Source of the DNA: JAANXG01 sp963731035
Lineage (GTDB): Bacteria > Pseudomonadota > Gammaproteobacteria > Arenicellales > JAANXG01
Assembly (NCBI GenBank): GCA_963731035.1
Contig: CAVSUY010000022.1
Span: 186,001-250,000 of the forward strand
Reading direction: 5' to 3'
DNA length: 64,000 bases
The translations under genes and the position numbers were made by a program. This document shows positions 16,988 through 25,486 of the stretch, piece by piece (the stretch's first letter is position 1; each line of letters opens with the position of its first letter). The notes beneath the pieces are model-generated. The model saw nothing but the letters and a program-made list of their open reading frames with translations, ran no database searches and was not told the origin of the DNA.

Positions 16988-17095
16988 CTAGAAAAAGACC
17001 ACGGAAATAAGGACCAGCACGATGACCGCCATGATCGCGCTCAGGCCGTACTTGTTCCACATGCTGAGGTCGCTCCAGAATCGCATGAGTTTCAT
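16988..17095 (-). CDS. 35-residue single-span membrane protein
   Basis: An uncatalogued small ORF: ATG at 17095, stop TAG at 16988. The product begins MKLMRFWSDLSMWNKYGLSA, followed by a C-terminal hydrophobic span IMAVIVLVLISVVFF. A good ribosome-binding site (AAGGGG, 8 nt before ATG) and the amphipathic-then-hydrophobic pattern support it. Orientation is probably N-in with a basic N-terminus. It lies convergent to the ROK kinase gene. Small inner-membrane proteins of this kind often bind larger membrane complexes. No family assignment is possible. Confidence 0.6.
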   Translation of the reverse strand: MKLMRFWSDLSMWNKYGLSAIMAVIVLVLISVVFF

Positions 17096-17384
17096 GAGTG
17101 CATCCCCTTGTTGGTTGAATTGAGCGGCCCGCAATTTCCTTCGGCCGTTTTTCTTATCATACCCCGTTTATCGCGGGGAATCCCAGCCTTCCGGGGTGAA
17201 ATCCAGCCTGTCAGGCCAGCGTCGCACAATCGCAGTGTCTCCTTGTGAGGAAATGCGAAGATTCATCAAGCGTTTGAACGAGCTGGAGGTGCCCCCCGAC
17301 AGCGATGCGGGCTGAATCCCGGAGCATGGCCGGCTTGACAACACCATGTACACGCGTAATGTCGACTCCCGATGTTCATAAAGC

Positions 17385-17912
17385 ATGATTGGCGCACCCA
17401 TGTCCGTGTCATACAGCTTTGATATCGAAACCCTGCTGAACGAGTGCCAGCCGGACTCCCTGCTACTGGTCGGTGACGGTGCCTACGAGGTGGTGGAGGG
17501 CTACCTCGAGCAGAAGAAGGTCCTGGGCAGAGAATGCCGCGTCCTACGGCTCGGCGGCGAGCCCGGCAATTTGGCCATCGACCGACGCTACGATCTCGGA
17601 ATCGTAACCGAGGCCCTCGAATACCTGGACAAGACGCCGGCCATACGGCTGCTTTCCCGACTGCGCGACCTCTACACCGCGCGATTTTGTGCGTCGGTCC
17701 GAATGGGAGACGAATGGCCGGATCTGAAGAGCACGTGGACGCGCAATGAGCTGCTCGCCGTTGGGATGAAGCTGGTGAACAGCTACAAGGACGAGTCCGG
17801 TCGTCCCGTGCACCTGTACACGTACGACATCGCGACGTACAAATCCACACCGAGATGGTTGAATCCCGACGACTGGGCCAACCCCGAGCTGTGGAACAAG
17901 TACCGATGGTAG
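17385..17912 (+). CDS. Conserved hypothetical protein, DUF6231-like
   Basis: A soluble protein of 170-175 residues. The layout LLLVGDGAYEVVEGYL, then RYDLGIVTEALEYLDKTPA and RLRDLYTARFCASV, resembles a degenerate Rossmann-like domain as in gammaproteobacterial DUF6231 proteins. The C-terminus ends with DWANPELWNKYRW. Either ATG 17385 or ATG 17400 may be the start, and neither has a strong ribosome-binding site. It is probably cytosolic with unknown function. The next gene is convergent, 25 bp away. Confidence 0.7.
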   Translation: MIGAPMSVSYSFDIETLLNECQPDSLLLVGDGAYEVVEGYLEQKKVLGRECRVLRLGGEPGNLAIDRRYDLGIVTEALEYLDKTPAIRLLSRLRDLYTARFCASVRMGDEWPDLKSTWTRNELLAVGMKLVNSYKDESGRPVHLYTYDIATYKSTPRWLNPDDWANPELWNKYRW

Positions 17913-17937
17913 TCGCGCGTATCCTCGTGCAGGCGAA

Positions 17938-18237
17938 TCAACCCGAAACGTCCGCGAAAACGAGACGCCTCAGATACCATCCCACCAGCAGCACCGCCGG
18001 GAAAACGTGGAAAGTGGATACCGCTCCCATCACGGTGCCCCACACCGAATGATTCGCGTCGGTGTACAAACCGGCGACCCACCGATACGCAACTCCGCTC
18101 AGCGCCACAGCGAGCGTGATGACCGCGACGTCGAAAATCGCCAGCCCAATCTTTCGAATGGACGACGGCCGGAAGGCGAGATATGCCCAGGTGAACAGTA
18201 GCAGCAGGGGAACGAGCACCCCCTGGGACAGAATCAT
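17938..18237 (-). CDS. Small integral membrane protein
   Basis: Encodes 99 residues with three hydrophobic segments: VLVPLLLLFTWAYLAF, KIGLAIFDVAVITLAVALSG, and VFPAVLLVGWYLRRLVF. ATG 18237 overlaps the stop codon of the upstream methyltransferase (ATGA), which indicates translational coupling and chooses this start over longer options. No family was recognised. The coupling suggests it acts with, or is at least co-expressed with, the methyltransferase. Confidence 0.65.
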   Translation of the reverse strand: MILSQGVLVPLLLLFTWAYLAFRPSSIRKIGLAIFDVAVITLAVALSGVAYRWVAGLYTDANHSVWGTVMGAVSTFHVFPAVLLVGWYLRRLVFADVSG

Positions 18238-18986
18238 GCCGCCCGACCCTTGACGGCCAGCACACGCAGGCGCACATAGTCCCCCCGCCAAGTACCGTCC
18301 TTGTCGCGCAGGATCGGGGCCAGTGCGGCTTCCACCTCCGCCACGAACTCGCGCCGCTCGCCGGCGGGGATAGCCTGCAGCACCGGTCTGGCCACCGATT
18401 CCAGCCAGTTCACCATACCGCTGGTGAGCTCAGTGGGCCGGTCGAAATGCTCGAGGGACTCGACTTCGAATCCGCAACTGCGCAGCAGGCTGCCGTATTC
18501 CGCAGGCGAAGGGAAGTACCACGGATCCACATCCGCCGGTATCAGTCCGCGCTTCTCGAGGGAAGCATGCAGGGCGCCGCGTATACGGACGATGTTGCCG
18601 TGCCCGCCGAACTCTGCCGCGAAGCGGCCGCCCGGCCTCAGAGCCCGGTATACGCCCTCTACAACGGCTTCCGGTGGCCGAACCCAATGGAGGACGGCGT
18701 TGCTGAATACAGCATCGAACCCAGCGTCAAACGACAGCTCTGCGGCGTTCATTACCCGGGCATCGAGACCCCGCGCCGTCGCCGCCTTCACCATGTCGGG
18801 ACTGGCGTCGATTCCGACGACTTCACAGCCCAGACCGGCGATCTTCTCCGTCAGAATTCCATCGCCGCAGCCGATATCCAGTATCCGCTCTCCGGACCGC
18901 GGGCGCAGCAGTTCGATCACCGGCATCCCGAAATCGGAAATGTAACCGGTATTCTTGCGGTACAGCCGCGCGTTCCAGTCTTTCAT
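18234..18986 (-). CDS. Class I SAM-dependent methyltransferase
   Basis: Encodes 250 residues from ATG 18986. SAM-binding motif I is ILDIGCGDGILTEKIAGLG, followed by VVGIDASPDM, then VFSNAVLHWV (motif IV region) and ALRPGGRF. The overall pattern resembles trans-aconitate methyltransferase-like and other small-molecule methyltransferases (Methyltransf_25/11). The acceptor is unknown. It is translationally coupled to the small membrane protein downstream. A short, apparently frameshifted gene lies 27 bp upstream on the same strand. Confidence 0.85.
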   Translation of the reverse strand: MKDWNARLYRKNTGYISDFGMPVIELLRPRSGERILDIGCGDGILTEKIAGLGCEVVGIDASPDMVKAATARGLDARVMNAAELSFDAGFDAVFSNAVLHWVRPPEAVVEGVYRALRPGGRFAAEFGGHGNIVRIRGALHASLEKRGLIPADVDPWYFPSPAEYGSLLRSCGFEVESLEHFDRPTELTSGMVNWLESVARPVLQAIPAGERREFVAEVEAALAPILRDKDGTWRGDYVRLRVLAVKGRAA

Positions 18987-19013
18987 GAGCACACACCATC
19001 TGAGCAACGACGG

Positions 19014-19302
19014 TCACCGCTCTCGGGCAGACGAAACCGCCGTCTTGTTTGCCTTACCGCCCCCGCCGGGAGCGAACTCCACCCGGACATCGAGATTCTC
19101 ACCGGTCCGGTCACGAATCTTGGAAACGCCCTTTGAGAGTTTTAATGAGGCGGTTCGGCGGTCGTAGGGGACGGTGATCGGATCGCCGAGTATCCGCAGG
19201 AGAAACGAAGCCGGTTCCATCACGAATACTACGTTACCGTCCGTACACTCCTCAAGATAGATGTTGAAGTCCGTGAACTTGTGTAAGGTCGGGATTCGTC
19301 AT
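19014..19302 (-). pseudogene. Small hypothetical gene with an apparent +1 frameshift near its start
   Basis: From ATG 19302 the first codons read MTNPDL in one frame. From about codon 7 the coding-like sequence continues in the next frame: HKFTDFNIYLEECTDGNVVF, then MEPASFLLRILGDPITVPYD, and ends ...SSARER at 19014. Skipping one A in CTTACACAAG joins the two into a protein of about 95 residues. The continuous frame alone has no start except GTG/ATG at 19223. The product has no recognisable domain. It may be a sequencing error or a broken gene. Confidence 0.45.
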
Positions 19303-19393
19303 CACCGGCAGAGCATGCCGGAAGGTATAATTCCCGGCCCGGGTGAGTGTCGTCCGGGGCCAACAAACGGAACAGCCAACGACCCGACCGATC

Positions 19394-20545
19394 ATGAATG
19401 CCTCCATGTCGAACGCCAAGGCCCAAAGGTACCAGGCCACGCGCCGGGTGACCGTCATCGGCGCCATACTGGACCTGGTGCTTGGGGTGGCAAAGATCGC
19501 CACGGGTCACCTCGCGGGCTCCCAGGCTCTGGCGGCCGACGGGGTTCATTCCTTATCCGATCTCGCCACCGATTTCATGGTCATCTGGGCGGCGCGCGAA
19601 GCCAGCCGCGAGCCAGACGAGAATCATCCTTACGGTCACCAGCGCATCGAAACCCTGGGCACCATCGTCCTGGGCATCGTACTTGTGGTGGTCGCCATCG
19701 GGATCGCCTGGGACGCCGCTGGGTCTGCACTCGGCGGCAAGGTGACGACGCCCGGCATCGCCGCCCTGATCGTCGCGGCGGCTTCCGTCTTCAGCAAGGA
19801 GGCCATCTTTCGATACACCATGAAAGTGGCGAACCAACTTGATTCCGGGCTGCTCCGCAGCAACGCCTGGCACAGCCGCTCCGATGCCCTGTCCTCCGTG
19901 GTGGTCATCGTCGGCGTGGCCGGAAGCATCATGGGATATACCTACTTCGATGCCCTGGCGGCGATCGTCGTCGCCGCAATGATCTTGTGGGTCGGCGGGA
20001 AGATGACCTGGAGCGGCGTCGAAGATCTGATTGACACCGGCGTCCAACCGGGAAAGGTCAGGAAAATCGAGGAGACGGTCAACGATGTCCATGGCGTGCG
20101 GGACATTCACGACCTCCGCACCCGGCGCATGGGAAACGAGATCTACCTGGATGGCCACGTTCGGGTCGACCCCAGGGTAAGCGTCTCCGAAGGTCACCGC
20201 ATCGGGGAGGCGGTCCGCCACAGGCTGAGCAGGGAATTCAGCGACATCACCGATATCACCATCCATATCGATGCGGAGGACGACGCGTCCTACCAGAAGT
20301 CCGCACACCTGCCCCTGAGGAAAGACACCGACGCCCTGCTCAATGAATACTGGTCGAAGATCCCGGAGGCCGGACTCATCAGGCACAAGACCCTGCACTA
20401 TCTCGACGGCAAGCTCCACGTCGAGGTCCATCTTCCCCTGGAGGCGTTCTCCGGTGTCGAAGAAGCGATGGAGACGGCGACCCGGCTCCGCCAAGCCATC
20501 GCCGGTGATCCGAGAATCGAACACGTCGAAGTGTTATTCGGCTAG
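19394..20545 (+). CDS. Cation diffusion facilitator family metal exporter
   Basis: A 383-residue proton/metal antiporter of the inner membrane. The metal-site helices show DGVHSLSDLATD (TM2) and NAWHSRSDALSSV (TM5), the HxxxD/DxxxD arrangement typical of CDF proteins. The dimerisation ZT_dimer domain follows, with GVRDIHDLRTRRMGNEIYLD and ITIHIDAED. An extra C-terminal segment of about 90 residues (HLPLRKDTDALLNEYWSKIP onward) looks like a second regulatory domain and is longer than FieF. Substrate (Zn, Fe, Mn or Co) is not determinable. Start at ATG 19394. The 3' end overlaps the convergent LysR gene by 12 bp. Confidence 0.88.
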   Translation: MNASMSNAKAQRYQATRRVTVIGAILDLVLGVAKIATGHLAGSQALAADGVHSLSDLATDFMVIWAAREASREPDENHPYGHQRIETLGTIVLGIVLVVVAIGIAWDAAGSALGGKVTTPGIAALIVAAASVFSKEAIFRYTMKVANQLDSGLLRSNAWHSRSDALSSVVVIVGVAGSIMGYTYFDALAAIVVAAMILWVGGKMTWSGVEDLIDTGVQPGKVRKIEETVNDVHGVRDIHDLRTRRMGNEIYLDGHVRVDPRVSVSEGHRIGEAVRHRLSREFSDITDITIHIDAEDDASYQKSAHLPLRKDTDALLNEYWSKIPEAGLIRHKTLHYLDGKLHVEVHLPLEAFSGVEEAMETATRLRQAIAGDPRIEHVEVLFG

Positions 20546-21502
20546 GAGCCTGTCCCCCGAGCCGGGGCGCGGATACCCGGCTGCCGAACCCGGGACGCCG
20601 GTCATTTGCTCGATGAGCCAGTCACGTAGCGCCACCACGGATGGGCGCAGCGGCAAAGACTCCGGTGCGATGATGTAAAAAGGGTGCTCGCTGCGTACGC
20701 TCTCGGGGATGACGCGAACGAGAATGCCCTGCTCCAGCAGGGGCTGCACGATGTGGCGCCAACCCAGCGCAATACCCTGGCCGCCGATGGCGGCCTGTAG
20801 CACGATGGAGTAGTCGTTGGATATGGCGCCGTCTATGGGGCGACCGCTTTCGATTCCCACACACTTGAACCACGCGTGCCAATCGAAGCGCGGGTCGTAG
20901 CGCTGCTCGAGAATCAACAAGTCGTGCGTCAGCAGGTCGCGAGGGCCGGCCACCGGGCCGATCTTCTCCAGGTATTCCGGGCTGCACACCGCGTACAGTT
21001 CTTCCTCGGCGAACTTCCAGGCCTGGAACCCCGGCCAGCGGCCGCGCCCCAGGGGAATGCACAGGTCGAAGTCACCGCCCCGCACATCACGATCCGTGTC
21101 CTGAGTGATGCAGCGCAGCTCGACGTCCGGGTAGCGCTTCTTGAAGTCCGCCACGCGTGGCATCAGCCAGTAACTGGCCAGGGAGGTGGAGACCATGATA
21201 GTGACGCGCTCATTGCCTTCGCTCATCGCCAGCACGTCCTGTATGCCCGCCCGGATCTCGGCGTAGCCGCCCTGGAGCCGGGCGGCCAGCCGGGACCCGG
21301 CTTCGGTCAACTCCACGCCGCGAGGTCGGCGCTTGAACAGGCGCGCTCCCAGCACCTCTTCGAGCTGCCGGATACCGTGGCTGACCGCCGGCTGACCGAC
21401 ATTCATCTCGTCGGCGGCACGTGAGAAACTGCCAAGGCGGGCCGCGGACTCGAACAGCAACAGGGCCCTGGAAGAGGCCAGATTGATATTGATTTTATTC
21501 AT
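20534..21502 (-). CDS. LysR family transcriptional regulator (GcvA-like)
   Basis: Encodes 322 residues from ATG 21502. The winged-helix N-terminus reads LLLFESAARLGSFSRAADEM followed by VGQPAVSHGIRQLEEVLG and LFKRRPRGVELTEAG. The C-terminal effector domain is of the GcvA/AmpR type. It is divergent from the MttB homologue at 21585 with an 82-bp gap, the standard LysR-target geometry, so it probably regulates that methyltransferase gene. The inducer may be a methylated amine, but this is inference. Confidence 0.88.
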   Translation of the reverse strand: MNKININLASSRALLLFESAARLGSFSRAADEMNVGQPAVSHGIRQLEEVLGARLFKRRPRGVELTEAGSRLAARLQGGYAEIRAGIQDVLAMSEGNERVTIMVSTSLASYWLMPRVADFKKRYPDVELRCITQDTDRDVRGGDFDLCIPLGRGRWPGFQAWKFAEEELYAVCSPEYLEKIGPVAGPRDLLTHDLLILEQRYDPRFDWHAWFKCVGIESGRPIDGAISNDYSIVLQAAIGGQGIALGWRHIVQPLLEQGILVRVIPESVRSEHPFYIIAPESLPLRPSVVALRDWLIEQMTGVPGSAAGYPRPGSGDRLLAE

Positions 21503-21584
21503 GTCTGATATGAGAACACGGACCCTGCTCAACAACAATATGGATCTGCTGTAATGCACTCTTCCCGGCACATGGGTATTAATC

Positions 21585-23138
21585 TTGGACATATCACGAT
21601 CACAGGTGGGGCAGACCCGCAAGAGTGGCCGTCGGCGAGGCCGGGGGCGGTCGGATGCGGTCCCGGTCCCGGCCGCGCCGCCCTACCTGACGCGAGGAAT
21701 TCCCTTCTATGACTTGTTGAGCGAAGAAGGCCTGTCACGCATCGAGCACCACTCCGACCTGATCCTTCGGGACTTCGGCGTGGAGTTTCGCGGCGATCCC
21801 GAGGCGCTGGCGCTGTTCGCGCAGGCCGGCGCCGATGTGGACGGCGAGCGGGTGCGATTCGAACCGGGACTGGTGAAGGCCATCGTCGCCCACAGCACGC
21901 CGCCGCTGTTCACGCACCTCGCCCGGGACCCGGCCTGCTCGGTGCAGGTGGGCGGCGGCCACACGGCTTTCGTTCCGGCCTACGGGTCGCCGTTCGTGCG
22001 CGACCTCGAGAACGGCCGCCGCTACGGGACCATCCGGGACTTCGAGAATCTGGTCAAGCTCGCCTATGCCTGTCCCCATCTGCACTATTCGGGCGGCACC
22101 ATCTGCGAGCCCACCGATGTGCCGGTGAACAAGCGTCACCTCGACATGGTGTATGCGCATATGCGTTGGTCCAACAAGCCGTTCCTGGGATCCATCACGT
22201 CCGTGGACCGGGCCCGCGACTCCATAGACATGTGTCGCATTCTCTTCGGTGAAGAGACCGTGGGTAACCATTGCGTAATCCTGGGCAACGTCAACGTCAA
22301 TTCGCCGCTGGTTTACGACGGCACCGTGTCACAGGTCATCCGCACTTACGCCGCCGCCGGTCAGGGCGTGGTGATTTGTCCATTCATACTCGGCGGCGCC
22401 ATGGGTCCGGTGACCCCCGCCGCCTGCATCGCCCAGGCCCACGCCGAGGCAATGGTGGGAGTGGCGCTGACCCAGCTCGTCCGGCCCGGAGCGCCCGCCA
22501 TCTACGGCAACTTCCTGACCACCATGTCGCTGCGCTCCGGCGCGCCGACGTTCGGACAGCCCGAGGCGGCGCTGGCCTACATGGCGGTGGGCCAGCTGGC
22601 GCGCCGATGCGGTGTGCCGCTGCGATGCGGCGGGTCGTTCACGTCTTCCAAGATCTGTGATGCCCAGGCCGCGCAGGAGAGCGCCGACGCCCTGCTTCCG
22701 GCGCTGATGGCGGGGACCAACTTCGTCCTCCACGCCGCGGGCTGGCTGGAGGGCGGGCTGACCATGGGTTACGAGAAACTGATCCTGGATGCCGACCACC
22801 TGGGGATGATGGCGAAGCTACTCCAGGGACTGGCCCTCGACGACAATGCCTTCGCCCTGGACGCATACCGGGAAACCCGCTTCGGCGAGCACTTCCTGGG
22901 TTCGGCCCACACGCTGGCCAACGCGAAATCGGCGTACTATGAATCCGCCGTCTCCGACTCGAATTCCTTCGAGCAATGGGAGCTCGACGGCGCCAGGACG
23001 GCGGAGCAGCGAGCCTGCGAGGTCTGGAAGAAGCAACTTGCGGAGTACGAACCGCCGCCGATGGATGAAGGCACGGACGAAGCCCTGCGCGAATTCGTCG
23101 AAAAGAAAAAGTCAAGCACACCGGACAGCTGGTACTGA
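21585..23138 (+). CDS. Non-pyrrolysine MttB-superfamily methylamine:corrinoid methyltransferase
   Basis: A 517-residue trimethylamine methyltransferase family (MttB/COG5598) protein. Conserved stretches are GGTICEPTDVPVNKRHLDMV, GPVTPAACIAQAHAEAMVG and GLTMGYEKLILDADHLGMM. There is no in-frame amber, so it is a non-Pyl member; such enzymes demethylate glycine betaine, proline betaine, carnitine or similar quaternary amines onto a corrinoid protein. Starts are TTG 21585 or GTG 21606, and both leave a basic RRRGRGR N-terminus as in its paralogue at 49137. No corrinoid protein is nearby. A degraded dimethylglycine-dehydrogenase tail follows it. Confidence 0.88.
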   Translation: MDISRSQVGQTRKSGRRRGRGRSDAVPVPAAPPYLTRGIPFYDLLSEEGLSRIEHHSDLILRDFGVEFRGDPEALALFAQAGADVDGERVRFEPGLVKAIVAHSTPPLFTHLARDPACSVQVGGGHTAFVPAYGSPFVRDLENGRRYGTIRDFENLVKLAYACPHLHYSGGTICEPTDVPVNKRHLDMVYAHMRWSNKPFLGSITSVDRARDSIDMCRILFGEETVGNHCVILGNVNVNSPLVYDGTVSQVIRTYAAAGQGVVICPFILGGAMGPVTPAACIAQAHAEAMVGVALTQLVRPGAPAIYGNFLTTMSLRSGAPTFGQPEAALAYMAVGQLARRCGVPLRCGGSFTSSKICDAQAAQESADALLPALMAGTNFVLHAAGWLEGGLTMGYEKLILDADHLGMMAKLLQGLALDDNAFALDAYRETRFGEHFLGSAHTLANAKSAYYESAVSDSNSFEQWELDGARTAEQRACEVWKKQLAEYEPPPMDEGTDEALREFVEKKKSSTPDSWY

Positions 23139-23141
23139 TGA

Positions 23142-23396
23142 ACGCACCCGCATTCTTTCGCGGGGGTCGACGCCATCCACGACGAACCCATTTCCTACAA
23201 TGGCGAATGCGTGGGCTACGTCACCGCGGGCGGCTACGCTCACTTCGTCCACAAGAGCATGGCGATGGGCTACGCACCGACTGGCCTGGCGGCACCCGGC
23301 AATAAGTTCGAAGTGGAGCTTCCGGGCGAGTGGATGCCGGCGAGCCTGGCGCCGTAGCCGCTTTACGATCCGGAGGGCTCGAAGATGCAGAGCTGA
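23142..23396 (+). pseudogene. C-terminal remnant of a dimethylglycine/sarcosine dehydrogenase-type GcvT domain
   Basis: The frame reads DEPISYNGECVGYVTAGGYA, then HFVHKSMAMGYAP, FEVELPGEWMPASLAP, a TAG at 23355, and PLYDPEGSKMQS before TGA. This is the end of the aminomethyltransferase C-terminal domain found in dimethylglycine, sarcosine or related FAD dehydrogenases, whose tails read EPLYDPxGxRMR. The TAG replaces the expected glutamate. The remaining 750 or so residues and any start are missing. It sits 3 bp after an MttB homologue, so a demethylation gene was probably lost here. Confidence 0.75.
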
Positions 23397-23512
23397 CGTT
23401 AGACGGATCAACGTCGCTGGCCGGGACATGCCGCCAACAGGCAAAGCGGTGATCCTTCGACCTTCAAGCTCGCGTACAATCGCGCTGAGACTCACGAGCC
23501 GGAGCTATCCGC

Positions 23513-24466
23513 ATGCCCAACGACGGAGAACCGATTCAACCGGTGGATGGCACCAAGGTCCCGCGCTTCGCCGGGCCTTCCACTTTCGCCCGCCTGCCCG
23601 AATTGCGCGACGTGCCGCATTGCGACGTGGCCATCGTGGGCGTACCTTTCGATGCCGGTACCAGCTACCGGCCCGGTGCCCGCTTCGGGCCCCAGGCCAT
23701 TCGCCAGGCCTCCCGCCATCTGCGCACGCGTTATCACCCGGCCTACGACGCCGAGCCGTTCGCGACCCAGCAGGTCGCCGACGCCGGCGATATCGCCTGC
23801 AACCCGTTCAATATCGAGGAGGCCATCGGCCAGATCCAGGCCGGGGCAATTGAGCTGATCGAACGGGTCTCCGCCGGCATCATCAGCCTGGGCGGTGATC
23901 ACACGATCGCCGTGCCGTTGCTGCGGGCGGCGAACCACCGCCACGGTCCGGTGGCCCTGGTCCACTTCGACGCTCACCTGGACACCTGGGACACTTACTT
24001 CGGAGCGCCCTATACCCACGGCACCCCGTTCCGCCGCGCCGCCGAGGAGGGCCTGTTCCTGGACCACGCTTCCATGCACATCGGCATCCGCGGTCCGCTG
24101 TACAGCCGCGACGACCTGAAACGCGACGCGGAACTCGGCTTCAAGGTCGTGCACTGCGACGAATTTCAAAGCGGCGGCATCGAATCCGTCGTCGGGCGCA
24201 TCAGACAACGGGTGGGCGCCCATCCGCTTTATCTGTCGATCGATATCGACGTGCTGGATCCCGCCCACGCTCCGGGCACCGGCACACCCGAGATCGCCGG
24301 CATGACGACCCGGGAGCTGCTGCATGTGTTCCGCGGCCTGGCGGGATTGAACATCGTCGCCGCGGATATCGTGGAAGTGGCCCCGGCCTACGATCACGCC
24401 GAGATCACGGCCCTGGCCGCCGCCACCATCGCCTATGAAATGACCAACCTGTTCGCCCGAATCTGA
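23513..24466 (+). CDS. speB: Agmatinase/guanidino-acid hydrolase (ureohydrolase family)
   Basis: A 317-residue binuclear Mn enzyme of the arginase superfamily. The metal ligands are visible: GGDHTI, HFDAHLDTWD, and SIDIDVLDPAHAPGTGTPE. The N-terminal GVPFDAGTSYRPGARFGPQA is typical of agmatinases. It releases urea from agmatine, guanidinobutyrate or a similar guanidino compound. The exact substrate is open, so the symbol is provisional. It converges on a urea transporter gene, which fits export or uptake of the urea product. Confidence 0.85.
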   Translation: MPNDGEPIQPVDGTKVPRFAGPSTFARLPELRDVPHCDVAIVGVPFDAGTSYRPGARFGPQAIRQASRHLRTRYHPAYDAEPFATQQVADAGDIACNPFNIEEAIGQIQAGAIELIERVSAGIISLGGDHTIAVPLLRAANHRHGPVALVHFDAHLDTWDTYFGAPYTHGTPFRRAAEEGLFLDHASMHIGIRGPLYSRDDLKRDAELGFKVVHCDEFQSGGIESVVGRIRQRVGAHPLYLSIDIDVLDPAHAPGTGTPEIAGMTTRELLHVFRGLAGLNIVAADIVEVAPAYDHAEITALAAATIAYEMTNLFARI

Positions 24467-24564
24467 CAAGGTTTCCTGCCGGGAAAAGCGCATCCGAGTC
24501 CGTCGAACGAAGCCTCCCCTCCCCCCTCAGGGGTAAGCGGCCTCCATGGAAACGACAGACCCCC

Positions 24565-25443
24565 TCATCGCTTGCGTGCGAGCGTCGTCTGCACCCCGAT
24601 CACCAGCCAGGCCGACACCACGAAGGGGATGGAAAGCGGGGTGATGCCCGCCTCCAGCAGCAAGTCCGTGAGGACTACGGAGAGCACGATGCCCCCCGCG
24701 GCCAGCGGTATGTTTGTCGACCGATGCTCCAGGGCGGCTGCCAGTACGAGGGCGTTGTAGCCGAGCAGACCGGCGGCACACGGGCCGGGTGGAAGCCGGA
24801 ACAGCTCGGCACTCAGCCACGCGATCGCGGAGGCCGCGCCGACCCATGCCGCCGAGGTCCGCGAGTGCAGCAGTACGGCGACGAACACCAGCGCTCCCAC
24901 CCGGGGGTCGAGCAGAAACAGCACCTGTGAAGCGTTGTTCAGCGGAGCGTAGATCGTCGGCCCCTGAATGGAAAGCGGCTGCGCCGGAACGAGGCCGAGT
25001 ATCCCGCTCGCGGCGAATCCAAGCCCGGCGACCAGAATGAAAGGCGCCGTGAACGGCGGAACCGGCAGCAGCCTGCGCAGTGCCACCCGGACCACGCCCG
25101 TGAGCACTCCCCCCGCAAACACCACCGCCAGCACGACGCCGCCGGGCTGGTAGAAGAGCGCGAAAGCGAGGCCCAGCAGGCCGCCGTTGAATCCACCCTC
25201 GCCGTCGAAATACGCTTTACCGGGATACTCCAGCGCCCGGGCGCACAAAGTCGAGCCCAGCGCACCCGCCAGGCACGCCGCGAGGGCCGCCGGAGACTGC
25301 CACAGGATCAGGGCGACAAAGACGCACCCGGTGCGGACGGATGGCTGAAACAGCATCTGTCCGCAGCCGCGAAGAAACGGCAGGACCCCGGCATCGACCG
25401 CACTCGTCCGCCCCTCCCGAAAGACTCGGAATACCTGGTTCAC
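24565..25443 (-). CDS. Urea transporter (UT family channel)
   Basis: A 292-residue membrane protein with about ten hydrophobic segments in two homologous halves. The UT signature LPVPPFTAPFILVAGLG is in the first half, and FNGGLLGLAFALFY is the conserved first-half motif. PLNNASQVLFL begins the second half. UT proteins form trimeric channels for urea diffusion across the inner membrane. It converges with the agmatinase-family gene and no urease is in the window, so the likely role is urea release. ATG 25443 gives a normal N-terminus. Confidence 0.88.
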   Translation of the reverse strand: MNQVFRVFREGRTSAVDAGVLPFLRGCGQMLFQPSVRTGCVFVALILWQSPAALAACLAGALGSTLCARALEYPGKAYFDGEGGFNGGLLGLAFALFYQPGGVVLAVVFAGGVLTGVVRVALRRLLPVPPFTAPFILVAGLGFAASGILGLVPAQPLSIQGPTIYAPLNNASQVLFLLDPRVGALVFVAVLLHSRTSAAWVGAASAIAWLSAELFRLPPGPCAAGLLGYNALVLAAALEHRSTNIPLAAGGIVLSVVLTDLLLEAGITPLSIPFVVSAWLVIGVQTTLARKR

Positions 25444-25486
25444 CAGCGACGCCTTGCCGTGTTGATCGGGTCCCGCTCCCGGACTG

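Noticed and set aside
17253..17315. Plus-strand 20-codon ORF (MRRFIKRLNELEVPP...) upstream of the DUF6231-like gene
   Set aside because: The only purine-rich stretch (GTGAGG) is too close to the ATG and the ORF is too short to judge. No other support is visible.
21585..23138. Possible pyrrolysine-containing trimethylamine methyltransferase
   Set aside because: There is no in-frame TAG in either MttB homologue, so both belong to the non-Pyl branch.
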